From: Stenotrophomonas sp. UBA7346
GTDB lineage: Bacteria > Pseudomonadota > Gammaproteobacteria > Xanthomonadales > Xanthomonadaceae
Direction of reading: 5' to 3'
Assembly (NCBI GenBank): GCA_002471015.1
Contig: DKPB01000082.1
Location: forward strand, 76,872-140,871
Length of the DNA stretch: 64,000 bases
Numbering within the stretch: position 1 is the first letter of the stretch; each line of letters starts with the position of its first letter. The notes under the pieces are model-generated. The model was not told the DNA's origin. It searched no databases and was given only the letters and a program-made list of their open reading frames with translations. Shown in pieces: positions 55,264 to 64,000 of the stretch. The translations under genes and the position numbers were made by a program.

Positions 55264-55389
55264 ATGGGATCGGTAGCGATGTATTTGGAAGGCCCCAGCC
55301 AAGAGCGTCGCCCTGTAAAGCTGGCGTCTACTCGAACGGTGCCAGTCAAGCCCACCCTGGCCCACAGGCCGGCCAGAGGGGCAGCTTGA
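55264..55389 (+). CDS. Possible 41-residue protein
   Basis: ATG at 55264 preceded by GGAGG (4 nt), starting MGSVAMYLEGPSQERRPVKL; basic. An in-frame ATG at 55195 is possible. Small and unrecognised, so tentative. Confidence 0.35.
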   Translation: MGSVAMYLEGPSQERRPVKLASTRTVPVKPTLAHRPARGAA

Positions 55390-55914
55390 GACCCTGGTCC
55401 GTGTGCCAGATGTGCCCGTCTTGGCGTTAGTGCTTACCAACTCGGTCATCAACTCATGCTGGGGAACCGCGGGCAGGCTCGGTGCCTCCAAAGTTCCAGA
55501 CTTCACCTCATGGACGAGGTTGAGCCAGAGCGCTTTTTCGTCTTCTTAGAGCCCAGCGGACAGCTCAACACTGACGATGTATTCCACACTCATGATCTTC
55601 TCTTCGCGCACGCTGCTGTCGAAAATCACGCACTGGATGACGACGTCGTTGAAGACTGAGCGCTAACGGTGCGCTTCCATCTGCGCAGCCATTTCCCAGT
55701 TATAGAAGTGGAAGCCATCCACGGAGGCGTTCAACGTGACGATTGGCGGCCTGTCCTGAAGGACCACGGCCCCGGCATCGGCACCTAGGTCTTGGTGCTC
55801 TCGTCCGCACCGGGCGTCTCGACACCTGACTCCGTCTCGTCGCCTCTACAACCACCAACAAGCAGACACCATGGATGTAGCTGCCCAATGAGAGGTCTTC
55901 GCCACAGGCCGCTC
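55390..55914. other. Probable gene decay region
   Basis: Minus-strand fragments with protein-like sequence but no complete gene: VVLQDRPPIVTLNASVDGFH then NWEMAAQMEAHR and a stop near 55667, and VFNDVVIQCVIFDSSVREEK ending near 55550. They may be parts of one or two decayed genes downstream of ligD. No domain recognised. Confidence 0.4.
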
Positions 55915-58467
55915 CTACTCACCCTGCGCCCAACGCGCCAAGTTCTGCTTCACCCTGTCGATCCCGTCCCACGGATCCTTCCGGCGACGCTTCAACTTGG
56001 CCGGCACGTCCTTGATCGTGAAGGCATTGGCCTTAGTGAGCTTGGAGAGCTCGCTCCAGGCCAAGGGCATCGCCACAGGCGCCCCGGCACGCCCACGTAT
56101 GGAATAAGAGGCCACTGCGGTGGCGCCGCGTCCGTTGCGCAGGTAGTCCACGAAGATTCGCTTGTTACGCTTGCTCTTGGTGGCGGTGGACAGGAAGCGC
56201 TCCGGCTCCGAACGGGCGAGCGCGTCGGCGAACCCGCGGGCGAAGCGCTTGGTCAGGTCCCAGTCGCAGCCGGGATTCAACGGCACCACCACGTGGAGCC
56301 CCTTACCTCCCGACACGCGCAGGAACGATTCCAGCTCCAATTGCTCCAGCAACTTGCGGATGTCCTTGGCCGCCTTCTTGATCTCCGAGAAGGGGACGCC
56401 TTCGCCCGGGTCCAGGTCGAACACCACCCGGTCAGCCCTATCGGGTTCTTTGGCGTGCGAGCCCCACGGGTGGAACTCCAACGCGTTGAACTGGACCAAC
56501 TCCATCAGCCCCGGCAGGTCTTCGACGACCAGGTAGTTGGCGTTGGTGCCCGATTCTTCCTTGAGCTTCACGGTGTTCACCCTCTCCAGCCCCGCGGTCA
56601 GATGCTTCTGGAAGAAGCAGGGGTGCTCCTGCTCAATGCCGGCGGGACAGCGAATGATGGACAGCGGCCTCCCAGCGATTTCGGGCAAGAGGTGATCGGC
56701 CACCGCCAGGTAGTATTCCCACACATCCCGCTTGGTGACGCGACTGTCGGGAAACAGGATCTTCGTGGGGCTGGAGAGCTTGGGAAGCTCGGTGGTTGCA
56801 GCACCCCTCTCGCCCCTCTTGGTCATTTTCTTGCTGGACTTGGCCAAGCTTGCCGCTCTAGACGGATTCTTAGCACGGTCGCTGTCGGCCAGGTCTTTCA
56901 CATCCTTGTCCTCGCGTATGGTCTTGAGCGAGGGCTGACGCAGTAAGCCCTGCCGTCCCATGCCGCGGAAGAACACCTCCACCACGAAGCGCGGAGGGAA
57001 CCAAGTGGCAGTGCGCAGATCGGTGTCCGTCGTGCCCACATGAGCCGTGGGTTTCTTGCCACCACCCTTGGTCAGCTTCTTGGTGAGCTCGCGCATCAGC
57101 TGGTCGTTGAACCCGGTACCCACCCGACCCACGTAGCGCCAGCCGCACTCAGGGTCCGGCTTGGCCAGCAGCAGCGATCCAAACCCGGTGCGGCTGCCTT
57201 TCGGCTCCGTGTAGCCCACGACGGCGAACTCATCGCTGGCCAGCTGCTTAGTCTTGCGCCAGTCCTCGCTGCGCCCACCTTGATAGGGCTGATCGCCACG
57301 CTTGGAGATGATCCCCTCAAAGTGCTGTTTGCCGGCGAGCTCGAAGGCCGCTTGCCCGTCGCCCTTGATGTGGGAGCTGAAGGCCAAGTGGGCGGGCGCG
57401 TCTTCCAAGAGCTCCTGGAGCAGCGCTTTGCGCTCCAAGAGGGGCGCATCCGACACGTCCACACCATTGAGGTGGAGGACGTCGAACAACGCGTAAGACA
57501 GCTTGCCCAAATGTTCGCCGGACAACGTGGATTGGAGCAGGTTGAAGTCCCGCTTCGTGCCGGTGCCGGCGATAAGTTCACCGTCCAGCGCACCGGACTC
57601 CAGGCCCAGCGCCTCCACCGCGTCGCGGATGTCGGGGATCTTGTCCGTCCACTCCAGTGCGTTGCGTGACCACAGCCTGACCTCGCCCTTCGCGATGGTG
57701 GCCAGGATCCGGTAGCCGTCCCATTTCAGTTCGTGGATCCACTGCTCACCTTGCGGAGGGCTTTCCCCAAGTTTGGCGAGCTGGGGTTCGAACGGTCCGG
57801 TCGGCGCTGCGGCCTTCTTGGCTTTGGGCAGGGCAGCTGCCTTCTTTGCCCAGTCCTTCTTGCGTCCCTTCTTCACAGGGACAGCGGTGAGCTTCTTCTT
57901 GTTCGTCTTGCCCGAGCCCGCCCGCTTGAGGTCCTCGGCCGGGGCCTTGGTCACGTCGGCGAGCAGATCGTCGGCTTCCAGCTTGCCGGCGAAGTCGTCC
58001 TTGTCCTTGAAGAGCAACCACTGAGGTTGCTTGGCTGGTTTGCCAGAGCGCACCAGGTGCCAGCCGCCCTTGAGCTTCGTGCCGAACAGCTCGAATCGCA
58101 GGTGGCCTTTGACCAACTGCTCCTCTGGATCGCCGTCGGTTGCCCACACGCCGTGATCGAACTGGGCCACATGCCCGCCGCCGTATTGGCCCTTGGGGAT
58201 CTCGCCCTCGAAGGTGGCGTAGTCCACGGGGTGGTCTTCCACCTCCACCGCCATACGCTTCACGCTGGGGTCGTAGCTGGGGCCCTTGGGGACCGCCCAG
58301 CTCTTGAGGGCGTCGCCCACTTGCAGCCGGAAGTCGTAGTGCCGCCGGCTGGCGTGGTGGAGCTGGACCACGAAGATGGCCCGCCGCCCTTTCGGGACCG
58401 CCTTGCCCGGTTCCGGTTCGCGCGTCTTGTCGAAGCTGCGCTTGCGGCGGTAGTCCGTCAGGCTCAT
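55915..58467 (-). CDS. ligD: Multifunctional DNA ligase D
   Basis: 850 residues with all three LigD parts. N-terminal 3'-phosphoesterase (RRHYDFRLQ, EGEIPKGQYGGG; ~1-170), ATP-dependent ligase with adenylated Lys248 in HELKWDGYRIL, DGELIAG, RVGTGFND; and C-terminal polymerase/primase (FDLDPGEGVPF, SGGKGLHVVVPL, KRIFVDYLRN). With Ku it carries out bacterial non-homologous end joining: end-processing, gap filling and sealing. Downstream of the DUF3606 and ku genes (10 bp after the DUF3606 stop). The three-domain order PE-Lig-Pol is the Pseudomonas-type. Confidence 0.96.
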   Translation of the reverse strand: MSLTDYRRKRSFDKTREPEPGKAVPKGRRAIFVVQLHHASRRHYDFRLQVGDALKSWAVPKGPSYDPSVKRMAVEVEDHPVDYATFEGEIPKGQYGGGHVAQFDHGVWATDGDPEEQLVKGHLRFELFGTKLKGGWHLVRSGKPAKQPQWLLFKDKDDFAGKLEADDLLADVTKAPAEDLKRAGSGKTNKKKLTAVPVKKGRKKDWAKKAAALPKAKKAAAPTGPFEPQLAKLGESPPQGEQWIHELKWDGYRILATIAKGEVRLWSRNALEWTDKIPDIRDAVEALGLESGALDGELIAGTGTKRDFNLLQSTLSGEHLGKLSYALFDVLHLNGVDVSDAPLLERKALLQELLEDAPAHLAFSSHIKGDGQAAFELAGKQHFEGIISKRGDQPYQGGRSEDWRKTKQLASDEFAVVGYTEPKGSRTGFGSLLLAKPDPECGWRYVGRVGTGFNDQLMRELTKKLTKGGGKKPTAHVGTTDTDLRTATWFPPRFVVEVFFRGMGRQGLLRQPSLKTIREDKDVKDLADSDRAKNPSRAASLAKSSKKMTKRGERGAATTELPKLSSPTKILFPDSRVTKRDVWEYYLAVADHLLPEIAGRPLSIIRCPAGIEQEHPCFFQKHLTAGLERVNTVKLKEESGTNANYLVVEDLPGLMELVQFNALEFHPWGSHAKEPDRADRVVFDLDPGEGVPFSEIKKAAKDIRKLLEQLELESFLRVSGGKGLHVVVPLNPGCDWDLTKRFARGFADALARSEPERFLSTATKSKRNKRIFVDYLRNGRGATAVASYSIRGRAGAPVAMPLAWSELSKLTKANAFTIKDVPAKLKRRRKDPWDGIDRVKQNLARWAQGE

Positions 58468-58476
58468 GGTGCGGCG

Positions 58477-58653
58477 TTACTTGCCCAACCGCTCGCGCAC
58501 GGCCCTGGACGTGTCGCCCACAGCGTTCACGACGTCTCGCAGCTCCTGCTCCGACACGCCAAGTTCCTTCGTCCAGTATTGGACCTCGTAGTCTTCGCTG
58601 AGGTTGATGCGATCTCGGTCGGGCGAACCGGTCTTGCTCTTGTCGTCGGACAT
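58477..58653 (-). CDS. DUF3606 small protein
   Basis: 58 residues, MSDDKSKTGSPDRDRINLSE then DYEVQYWTKELGVSEQEL and VVNAVGDTSRAVRERL: the DUF3606 domain. Common in proteobacteria beside stress or NHEJ genes. Sits between ku and ligD, so co-transcribed. The start has a clear purine-rich site upstream. Confidence 0.85.
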   Translation of the reverse strand: MSDDKSKTGSPDRDRINLSEDYEVQYWTKELGVSEQELRDVVNAVGDTSRAVRERLGK

Positions 58654-58679
58654 GTGCAGTGCTCCTTTTCTGGGTTGAC

Positions 58680-59585
58680 TCAAGAGGCCTTTCGGGCTGT
58701 GGATTTCTTCGCAGCCTTGCTGGCTTTCTTTGCGGGGGACTTCGCTGCCTTGGCTGGCGCCTTCTTCGCCGCCCCCTTGGCCGGCGTGCGTTTCTTCGTG
58801 TCCAGGCTTTGCTGGAGCAGCGACATGAAGTCCACCACGTTGGTGGCGGCGTCCTCGCGTGGCTCGGGCTCTTCGAACTTGGTGGTGGCGCCGGCCAACT
58901 TGATGCGTTTCTTGATGATGTCGGACAGGCGCGCGCGGAACTCGTCGTGGTAGTCGGCCGGGTTCCACTCGGAGGTCATGGAGTCGATGAGCTGCTCAGC
59001 CATCTCCAGTTCCTTCGGCGCGAGGCGGTAGTCCGCCGGCTTGCCCTCGGGAAGCTTGTATTCATCGAATTCGACGAGCTCTTGCGGGTAGCGCAGCAGA
59101 ATCAGCACCAGCGCGTCACCGTCGGGCATGACTGCGCACATATACTCCCGCGTGCGAATGACGACCCGGGCGATGCCGACCTTCCCCGACTTCTTCAAGG
59201 TCTCGCGCAGCAGCACGTAGCCTTTCTCGGCTTTTTTTCCGGGAACAAGAACATAGGGCTTCTCGAAATAACGAAGATTGATGCTGGAGGCATCCACGAA
59301 CGTTTCTACATCCACTGATTCATGGGATTCGGGCGCGGCGGCGGCGATATCCTCTTTCTCGATGACGACGTAGTTGCCCTTGTCATACTCGAAGGCCTTG
59401 ACGATGTCCTTCCACGGCACCTCCTCACCGGTATCGGCATTCACCCGCTCGAACCGGATGGGCTTCTTGTCCCGTGAATCGAGCATGCGAAAGCTCAGGT
59501 CCGTTCGGCGCTCTCCGGACATAAGGGACACGGGGATGTTGAGCAGACCGAACGACAGCGATCCGGTCCAGATCGGGCGGGCCAT
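58680..59585 (-). CDS. ku: Ku DNA end-binding protein
   Basis: 301 residues. Ku core (MARPIWTGSLSFGLLNIPVS, RCLDSRDKKPIRFERVN-like region, TFVDASSINLRYFEKPYVL) and a Lys/Ala-rich C-terminal tail (KKAPAKAAKSPAKKASKAAK) typical of bacterial Ku, involved in DNA threading. Binds broken ends and recruits LigD. The start MARPIW (59585) has TGGAG upstream; the frame upstream to 60011 is non-coding. Confidence 0.96.
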   Translation of the reverse strand: MARPIWTGSLSFGLLNIPVSLMSGERRTDLSFRMLDSRDKKPIRFERVNADTGEEVPWKDIVKAFEYDKGNYVVIEKEDIAAAAPESHESVDVETFVDASSINLRYFEKPYVLVPGKKAEKGYVLLRETLKKSGKVGIARVVIRTREYMCAVMPDGDALVLILLRYPQELVEFDEYKLPEGKPADYRLAPKELEMAEQLIDSMTSEWNPADYHDEFRARLSDIIKKRIKLAGATTKFEEPEPREDAATNVVDFMSLLQQSLDTKKRTPAKGAAKKAPAKAAKSPAKKASKAAKKSTARKAS

Positions 59586-59761
59586 TACAGGCTCCAGCGG
59601 ATGCGAATTTTTCTTATAGCGCCGCGGGTGTGAAATCGATGTCACACCACATGGCTTAGGGCACTGAAGGTGACCGCGCTCGGCGCCACCCTTGGTTGAC
59701 CCAGTCGAGGTCATAGTCTCCACCGAACTGCAGGACCGCGGCTTTCGGATCAAGCTCCGAG

Positions 59762-59966
59762 TAACGGGCCAACTGGCCACGGAGGACAACGCGGCCGGCA
59801 CTCGAAATGGCTCTTCCTCGGCCAAATGGCCGCATCCGTGGGCTTCATTCTCTACAGCTGGTTGCTGCACAATTGGGCGTTCATCACCACCAACAGTCTC
59901 ATCCTGCTCACCGCCTTGGTAGGCCAGTGGGTTATGTGGCGCAAGCGAAATTCCAGAGACGATTAG
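59762..59966 (+). pseudogene. PQ-loop (SemiSWEET-like) membrane protein remnant
   Basis: In the frame ending at 59966: SKWLFLGQMAASVGFILYSW, then LLHNWAFITTNSLILLTALV and GQWVMWRKRN. A preceding piece, ATEDNAAG, is in another frame, so one base is missing near 59800. The N-terminal third is not recognised. Probably dead, though a short ORF from the internal ATG (GQM) is possible. Confidence 0.65.
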
Positions 59967-60319
59967 CGCTGTGTCGCTGAGGCCACGTGGTGTGCGTCCA
60001 ACCATGCCCATGCCCGCTTAACGATTTCGCGCACGTCGGACCACAGGCGGGTGGAGTTGCCGCCCAACTCGTCCCAGAGCACCTCCATGTCTGATTCGTG
60101 CTGAGGCAGCGCGTAGCTGCCTGCGGTCACCAAGGCCAAGGCGTAAGCAGGGCACACGTCCGACCAATCCAATTCCGACTGTGAATCGCGATGGGCGAAC
60201 TCGTCGAACCCAGCCGGAACCGGAGTCATGTCTGGGTACGGCAGGCACTCGCCTACGCCACCCGACCGGTTGAGAAGGGCCACCAGCCGGTGGAAGTGGT
60301 CAGAATCGAAATGTCCCAT
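59963..60319 (-). CDS. Hypothetical protein
   Basis: 118 residues, MGHFDSDHFHRLVALLNRSG, ending AWLDAHHVASATQR. AGGAG precedes the ATG at 60319. Soluble and unrecognised. Divergent from the TrxB-like gene. Confidence 0.7.
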   Translation of the reverse strand: MGHFDSDHFHRLVALLNRSGGVGECLPYPDMTPVPAGFDEFAHRDSQSELDWSDVCPAYALALVTAGSYALPQHESDMEVLWDELGGNSTRLWSDVREIVKRAWAWLDAHHVASATQR

Positions 60320-60451
60320 AAGCACTCCTAGTCGGTGGCTCGCACTCCGGCCTGCCTTGTCTAATGACGACACGGATTCCGTGATGGCGGCGTCAGTGCG
60401 CAGAGCCAACGTTCGTGGCAACCTTTGTTGACATTCCTCTTCAACCAACCC

Positions 60452-61381
60452 ATGGACTTGGATTGCATCATCGTCGGAGGCGGCCCAGCGGGCTTGACGG
60501 CCGCCACCTATCTTCGGCGCCTGCACCGGCGCGTCGTCGTGTTCGACGACCGCCGAAGCCGAGCACGTTGGATCCCAGAGAGCCACAACTGCCCTGGTTT
60601 CCCACTGGGCGTTTCGGGGACTGAACTCCTCCAACGCCTACGGGACCAAGCGGCCAACTACGGAGCTACCTTCCACCCCACTCGGGTCACATCCTTGCAC
60701 CAGGTCAATGGAGGATGGGAAGCTGAATCGGACGACGGGCGGTTCGCGGCACCCGTTGTGCTGTTGGCCACGGGCGTGGTCGATCGGCTCCCGGATCTCA
60801 CGTCTGGGGACGCGGAAGAAGCCTTGAGGAGCGGCCTGCTGCGCTCGTGCGCGCTGTGCGACGGCTTCGAGGCTACTGATTGCCGCCTAGCCGTGGTGGG
60901 GCCACTCACCAGGGCAATTGCCAACGCCCGTTACATGCGTACGTTCTCCGGCGACGTCAGCGTCTTCCCGATTCCAGACCAAGCCGACAGCAACTCCCAG
61001 ACCGAAACCGAGGGCCTGCTCGTACTTCCCACCCTTCGGTCCTTGGCTTGCCGGGATGAAGGGTGGGACCTTATCGACGCCAACGGAGACACGCACCGCT
61101 TCGATTTCGTTTACGCGGCCATGGGAGCCCCCGCGCGCGGGGAGTTGGCGCGGCAAGCAGGGGTCGAGTTTAACGACGAAGGTGCCGTGCTGACCAATGA
61201 GCACATGGAAACCTCTCGCGCAGGCCTTTACGCCATTGGAGACGTGGTCACCGACCTTAACCAGATTGCTGTAGCGTTCGGCCATGCCGCCATTGCTGCC
61301 AGTGCAATCCATCGCGCTTTGCCGCCGGCTCCCCGCCCTTCCTACAAAGCGGACGACAGCCCGCGCGTCGCTGAGGATTGA
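60452..61381 (+). CDS. Thioredoxin-reductase-like FAD/NAD(P) oxidoreductase
   Basis: 309 residues. FAD-binding VGGGPAGLTAATYLRR, active-site cysteines CALCDG (normally CATCDG in TrxB), second nucleotide-binding region degenerate (LAVVGPLTRAIANARYM), and the C-terminal GDVVTDLNQIAVAFGHAAIA. Unlike TrxB, the NADPH motif lacks the clear GGGNSA. MDLDC at 60452 is chosen over an upstream TTG. Substrate uncertain. Confidence 0.88.
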   Translation: MDLDCIIVGGGPAGLTAATYLRRLHRRVVVFDDRRSRARWIPESHNCPGFPLGVSGTELLQRLRDQAANYGATFHPTRVTSLHQVNGGWEAESDDGRFAAPVVLLATGVVDRLPDLTSGDAEEALRSGLLRSCALCDGFEATDCRLAVVGPLTRAIANARYMRTFSGDVSVFPIPDQADSNSQTETEGLLVLPTLRSLACRDEGWDLIDANGDTHRFDFVYAAMGAPARGELARQAGVEFNDEGAVLTNEHMETSRAGLYAIGDVVTDLNQIAVAFGHAAIAASAIHRALPPAPRPSYKADDSPRVAED

Positions 61382-61807
61382 CAGCCCCCCCGCCCGGCGC
61401 GATAGATCTCCCGCCGCGCAGGAGCTTACCCCCGGTGATTTGCCTGCTTAGTTCTAGGGCCAAATCGATCTGACCTAGAGAAGCCAGGAATGCTTTTCCT
61501 GTTCTTCCTGAGACTAAGCATGCCCAAACTCCAACGCCTAGCGCTTTAAAAAGGCCGCGGCAACGAACCCTTCAGCGTGGGACGGTAGACATGCCCAGCA
61601 AAGTAGGCGTAGCGGTCGGCGAATTGTTGGGCGGCGCGGACTTGGAAGGGTTTGAGCAATCTACATCCGTGCCACCTTCGTTGTTGTATGCGTCGCTCGT
61701 GCGTCGGAGCCGATGCGCACCAACACTTTGTCGGGAACTAGGGCGTGGAGAGGGACCGTGTTTGAGCAGTTGGGAGCGCCGCTGTAAATGAGACAGACCG
61801 AGGTCCA
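61382..61807. other. Intergenic, no recognised gene
   Basis: 425 bases between the oxidoreductase and the integrase stop. Overlapping small frames on both strands have no protein-like signature. No terminator or repeat was evident. Confidence 0.4.
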
Positions 61808-62992
61808 CTAGTCAGTTTTCTGACCTCGCAGATTATCCAGATAGTCAGCCCATCCCTGCATCATCTTCCTACGCTCTTTTAGGTGCGTCGTACGATTGTA
61901 TGCTCGGCCAAGAGGGTCTCGAACCGCATGGGCGAGCTGATGCTCGATGAAGTCTGGCCTAAACCCAAGAACCTCGTCTAACAACGTTCGAGCCATGGCT
62001 CGGAAACCGTGAGCAGTCATCATCGTGCCGTCGAAGCCCAGATTTCGCAGGGCAGCATTGATCGTGTTCTCGCTGATCGACTTCGAAATACTCCGGACAC
62101 CGGGAAGCACGTACTCACTGCGCCTCGAGTACGGGCGGACCTCCTCCAGAACTTCGATGGCCTGACGTGCCAGAGGGACGATGTGCGCCGTATGGGTCTT
62201 ACTGGTGGTGTAGCGCCACTCAGCAGCTTGCAGATCGATGTCTGACCAACGCGCTGCTCGGAGCTCCCCGGGGCGAACAAACAGGAGCGCAGATAGCTTC
62301 AAGGCCGCAGAAACAATAGGGGATCCCTGGTAGCCATAAATGGCTATGAGCAACTTGGCGACCTCTTCAGGCTCGGTCAGGCTCGAGAAATGCGTCGTCT
62401 TCACTGGAGACAAAGCACCCACAAGGCTAAGCGCAGGGTTGTTCTCAGCGCGCCCCGTAGCAATGGCGTAGCGGAAAACAAGGCCTGCGGCAGCCCTGGT
62501 GCGGTGCGCCGTCTCCACCGCTCCGCGCGCTTCAATCTTCCTGAGTGCCTTCAACAGCATCGGCGCAGTGATACTGCGGATCGGCAACTCAGCGATGCCT
62601 CCGAGATCTCTCTCAAGCATCCGACGCTCGCGAACAACCGAACCAGGACTGAGCGTCTTCGCACGTTGAAGCATCAGCTCTTCGGCGAGGCTACCGAACG
62701 TGTTGCCTGCTTCTTCTTGCTTAGCAGCACGCTCCACTTTCGCCACCAGACTCGGATCCACACCTTTTTTTACCAATGTTCGGGCGCGATCACGCTCAGC
62801 GCGCGCCTCCGCCAGAGAGACAAGCGGATACTCCCCGATAGTCAGCATGTTGGCCTTGTCGCCAAATCGGTAGCGGTAGCGCCAGATCTTGGCGCCCGTC
62901 GTCCGCACTTCGATGCAAAGCCCATTGGCATCTGCGAGTCGAAAAACCTTGTTCTGAGGCCTGAGACTACGGAGCTTGGTGTCAGTCAGCAT
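61808..62992 (-). CDS. P4-type tyrosine integrase
   Basis: 394 residues. The N-terminal DUF4102 arm-binding domain (MLTDTKLRSLRPQNKVFRLA), core-binding and catalytic domains with RPGELRAARW (Arg), HGFRAMARTLL (His/Arg) and the Tyr in AYNRTTHLKERRKMM. The start MLTDTKL (62992) fits family length; the frame to 63037 is not needed. It abuts tRNA-Ile2, the likely attachment site. Four repeated sites precede its start. Confidence 0.95.
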   Translation of the reverse strand: MLTDTKLRSLRPQNKVFRLADANGLCIEVRTTGAKIWRYRYRFGDKANMLTIGEYPLVSLAEARAERDRARTLVKKGVDPSLVAKVERAAKQEEAGNTFGSLAEELMLQRAKTLSPGSVVRERRMLERDLGGIAELPIRSITAPMLLKALRKIEARGAVETAHRTRAAAGLVFRYAIATGRAENNPALSLVGALSPVKTTHFSSLTEPEEVAKLLIAIYGYQGSPIVSAALKLSALLFVRPGELRAARWSDIDLQAAEWRYTTSKTHTAHIVPLARQAIEVLEEVRPYSRRSEYVLPGVRSISKSISENTINAALRNLGFDGTMMTAHGFRAMARTLLDEVLGFRPDFIEHQLAHAVRDPLGRAYNRTTHLKERRKMMQGWADYLDNLRGQKTD

Positions 62993-62995
62993 GTG

Positions 62996-63060
62996 TGTGA
63001 GTAACGCAATTGTGAGTAACGGAGGCCAGCTCCGCAATCTTACTCACACCGTTACTCACA
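62996..63060. repeat. Four TGTGAGTAACG-type repeats, two each way
   Basis: Two direct copies at 62996-63006 and 63011-63021, and two inverted copies (63040-63048, 9 of 11, and 63050-63060), flanking a GGAGGCCAGCTCC core. They begin 4 bp upstream of the integrase start. Probably sites for integrase arm domains, AlpA or an autorepressor (inference). Confidence 0.75.
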
Positions 63061-63172
63061 ATCCAATCGGATGCCGCCGGACGACATCGAACTAGATCGG
63101 ACGAAAAACCCCTATAAAACCCTATATTTCAGTCACTTTCCGGGCTTCACTGGACTTCGCCGGACTATGAAA
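63061..63172. other. att/integrase upstream region
   Basis: Between the integrase and tRNA, with ACTGGACTTCGCCGGACT (63150-63167) typical of P4-type att regions and an AT-rich segment (63107-63130). The crossover probably lies in the tRNA 3' end (63173 onward). No second copy of the tRNA end was found in the window. Confidence 0.5.
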
Positions 63173-63248
63173 TGGTGGGCCCACCAGGATTCGAACCTGG
63201 AACCAAAGGATTATGAGTCCTCTGCTCTAACCGTTGAGCTATAGGCCC
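63173..63248 (-). tRNA. tRNA-Ile2 (CAT anticodon, lysidine type)
   Basis: Minus-strand cloverleaf: GGGCCTA/TGGGCCC acceptor, GCTC-A---GGTTAGAGC D arm, anticodon CAT in CTCATAA, GGTTCGAATCC T-arm and an encoded CCA. The G-A-C-TCATAA-T-C pattern indicates Ile2 whose CAT is modified to read AUA, rather than Met. Target of the adjacent integrase. Confidence 0.9.
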
Positions 63249-63426
63249 GTAGCGACGACACAGTGTAGTGGAGCCGGCTGCGTGCGACTACTTCTCCGTG
63301 TCTGCTTTTGATGTGCGCGTGTTGCGCACCATATGGGGGGCGACGGCAGGCCTGCTGCACTGGCCTTGGTGCCATGCTATCGAGTGTCCGCATGCTTACC
63401 TGCACCCCATCACCGCACTCCCAAAG

Positions 63427-63448
63427 AAAAGCCCCGCCAAAGCGGGGC
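63427..63448 (-). terminator. rpoD terminator
   Basis: Minus strand: GCCCCGC / GCGGGGC around a TTTG loop, followed by TTTTCTTT, 49 bp beyond the rpoD stop. Confidence 0.85.
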
Positions 63449-63496
63449 CTTTCCTTGCCGGCACTTACGCGCCAGCCTTTACCTGCGTGCCAACAA

Positions 63497-64000
<504 letters not shown>

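Noticed and set aside
55792..56946. 384-codon plus-strand ORF
   Set aside because: Shadow of the ligD polymerase part.
57733..58953. 406-codon plus-strand ORF
   Set aside because: Antisense to ligD and ku; no domain on this strand.
63173..63248. tRNA-Met reading of the CAT tRNA
   Set aside because: The anticodon arm and acceptor pattern match the Ile2 (lysidine) type rather than elongator or initiator Met.

Overview
The window looks like chromosome of a gamma-proteobacterium of the Xanthomonadaceae, most likely Stenotrophomonas or a close relative. This is inferred from high GC, the family-typical gene content, and an rpoD / tRNA-Ile2(CAT) neighbourhood at the right edge that carries a P4-type integrase. 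Genus was judged from protein resemblance only.

Region 1 (1-32.8 kb) is mostly ordinary chromosome. In order it holds: a Rieske/FAD oxidoreductase end; an SDR-DoxX-like/DUF2269 pair; an HWE histidine kinase with a single-domain response regulator; small stress-type proteins; catalase KatE; a zinc alcohol dehydrogenase; a BON-domain protein; an arsenic cluster (arsC-arsH divergent from arsR-ACR3); a Nei glycosylase/DUF72 pair; an MFS/hydrolase/cyclophilin-fold operon facing a LysR regulator; a frameshifted IS1182-family element; a second LysR gene facing a RidA gene; a degenerate IS3-family element that cut a small conserved gene; a MarR/ester-cyclase pair; an aldehyde dehydrogenase with TetR; and an AraC regulator facing Ohr and a secreted haloperoxidase-type hydrolase.

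Region 2 (about 32.8-54.8 kb) is an accessory island. It opens with an IS3 remnant and carries AlpA, a DUF3987 (YfjI-type) protein, a short MobA/MobL relaxase with a 34-nt perfect palindrome beyond its 3' end, lipoproteins, a DnaJ-domain protein, an XRE regulator, RadC-like and DUF932 proteins. A defence-like block follows: a 1295-residue protein with a putative nuclease N-terminus; a four-gene TIR cassette; an XRE-ImmA/PIN pair sharing a repeated GGTTTACA operator with that cassette; a zinc-hook ATPase; and a 21-residue-repeat/TM/SH3-like protein. It ends in a broken integrase.

Region 3 (about 54.9-63.2 kb) appears to be a second island at the same tRNA: a small conserved protein, LigD, a DUF3606 protein and Ku (bacterial NHEJ), a decayed PQ-loop gene, a TrxB-like oxidoreductase and an intact integrase abutting tRNA-Ile2, followed by the core gene rpoD. 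The broken integrase at 54.2 kb and the intact one at 61.8 kb suggest two tandem insertions, an inference not confirmed by att repeats because I found no second copy of the tRNA 3' end.

The best candidate for an undescribed system is 42.1-54.0 kb, above all the TIR cassette (46.47-48.11 kb) with its divergent ImmA-PIN neighbour and the giant protein beside it. Their roles in defence are inferred from domains and context.
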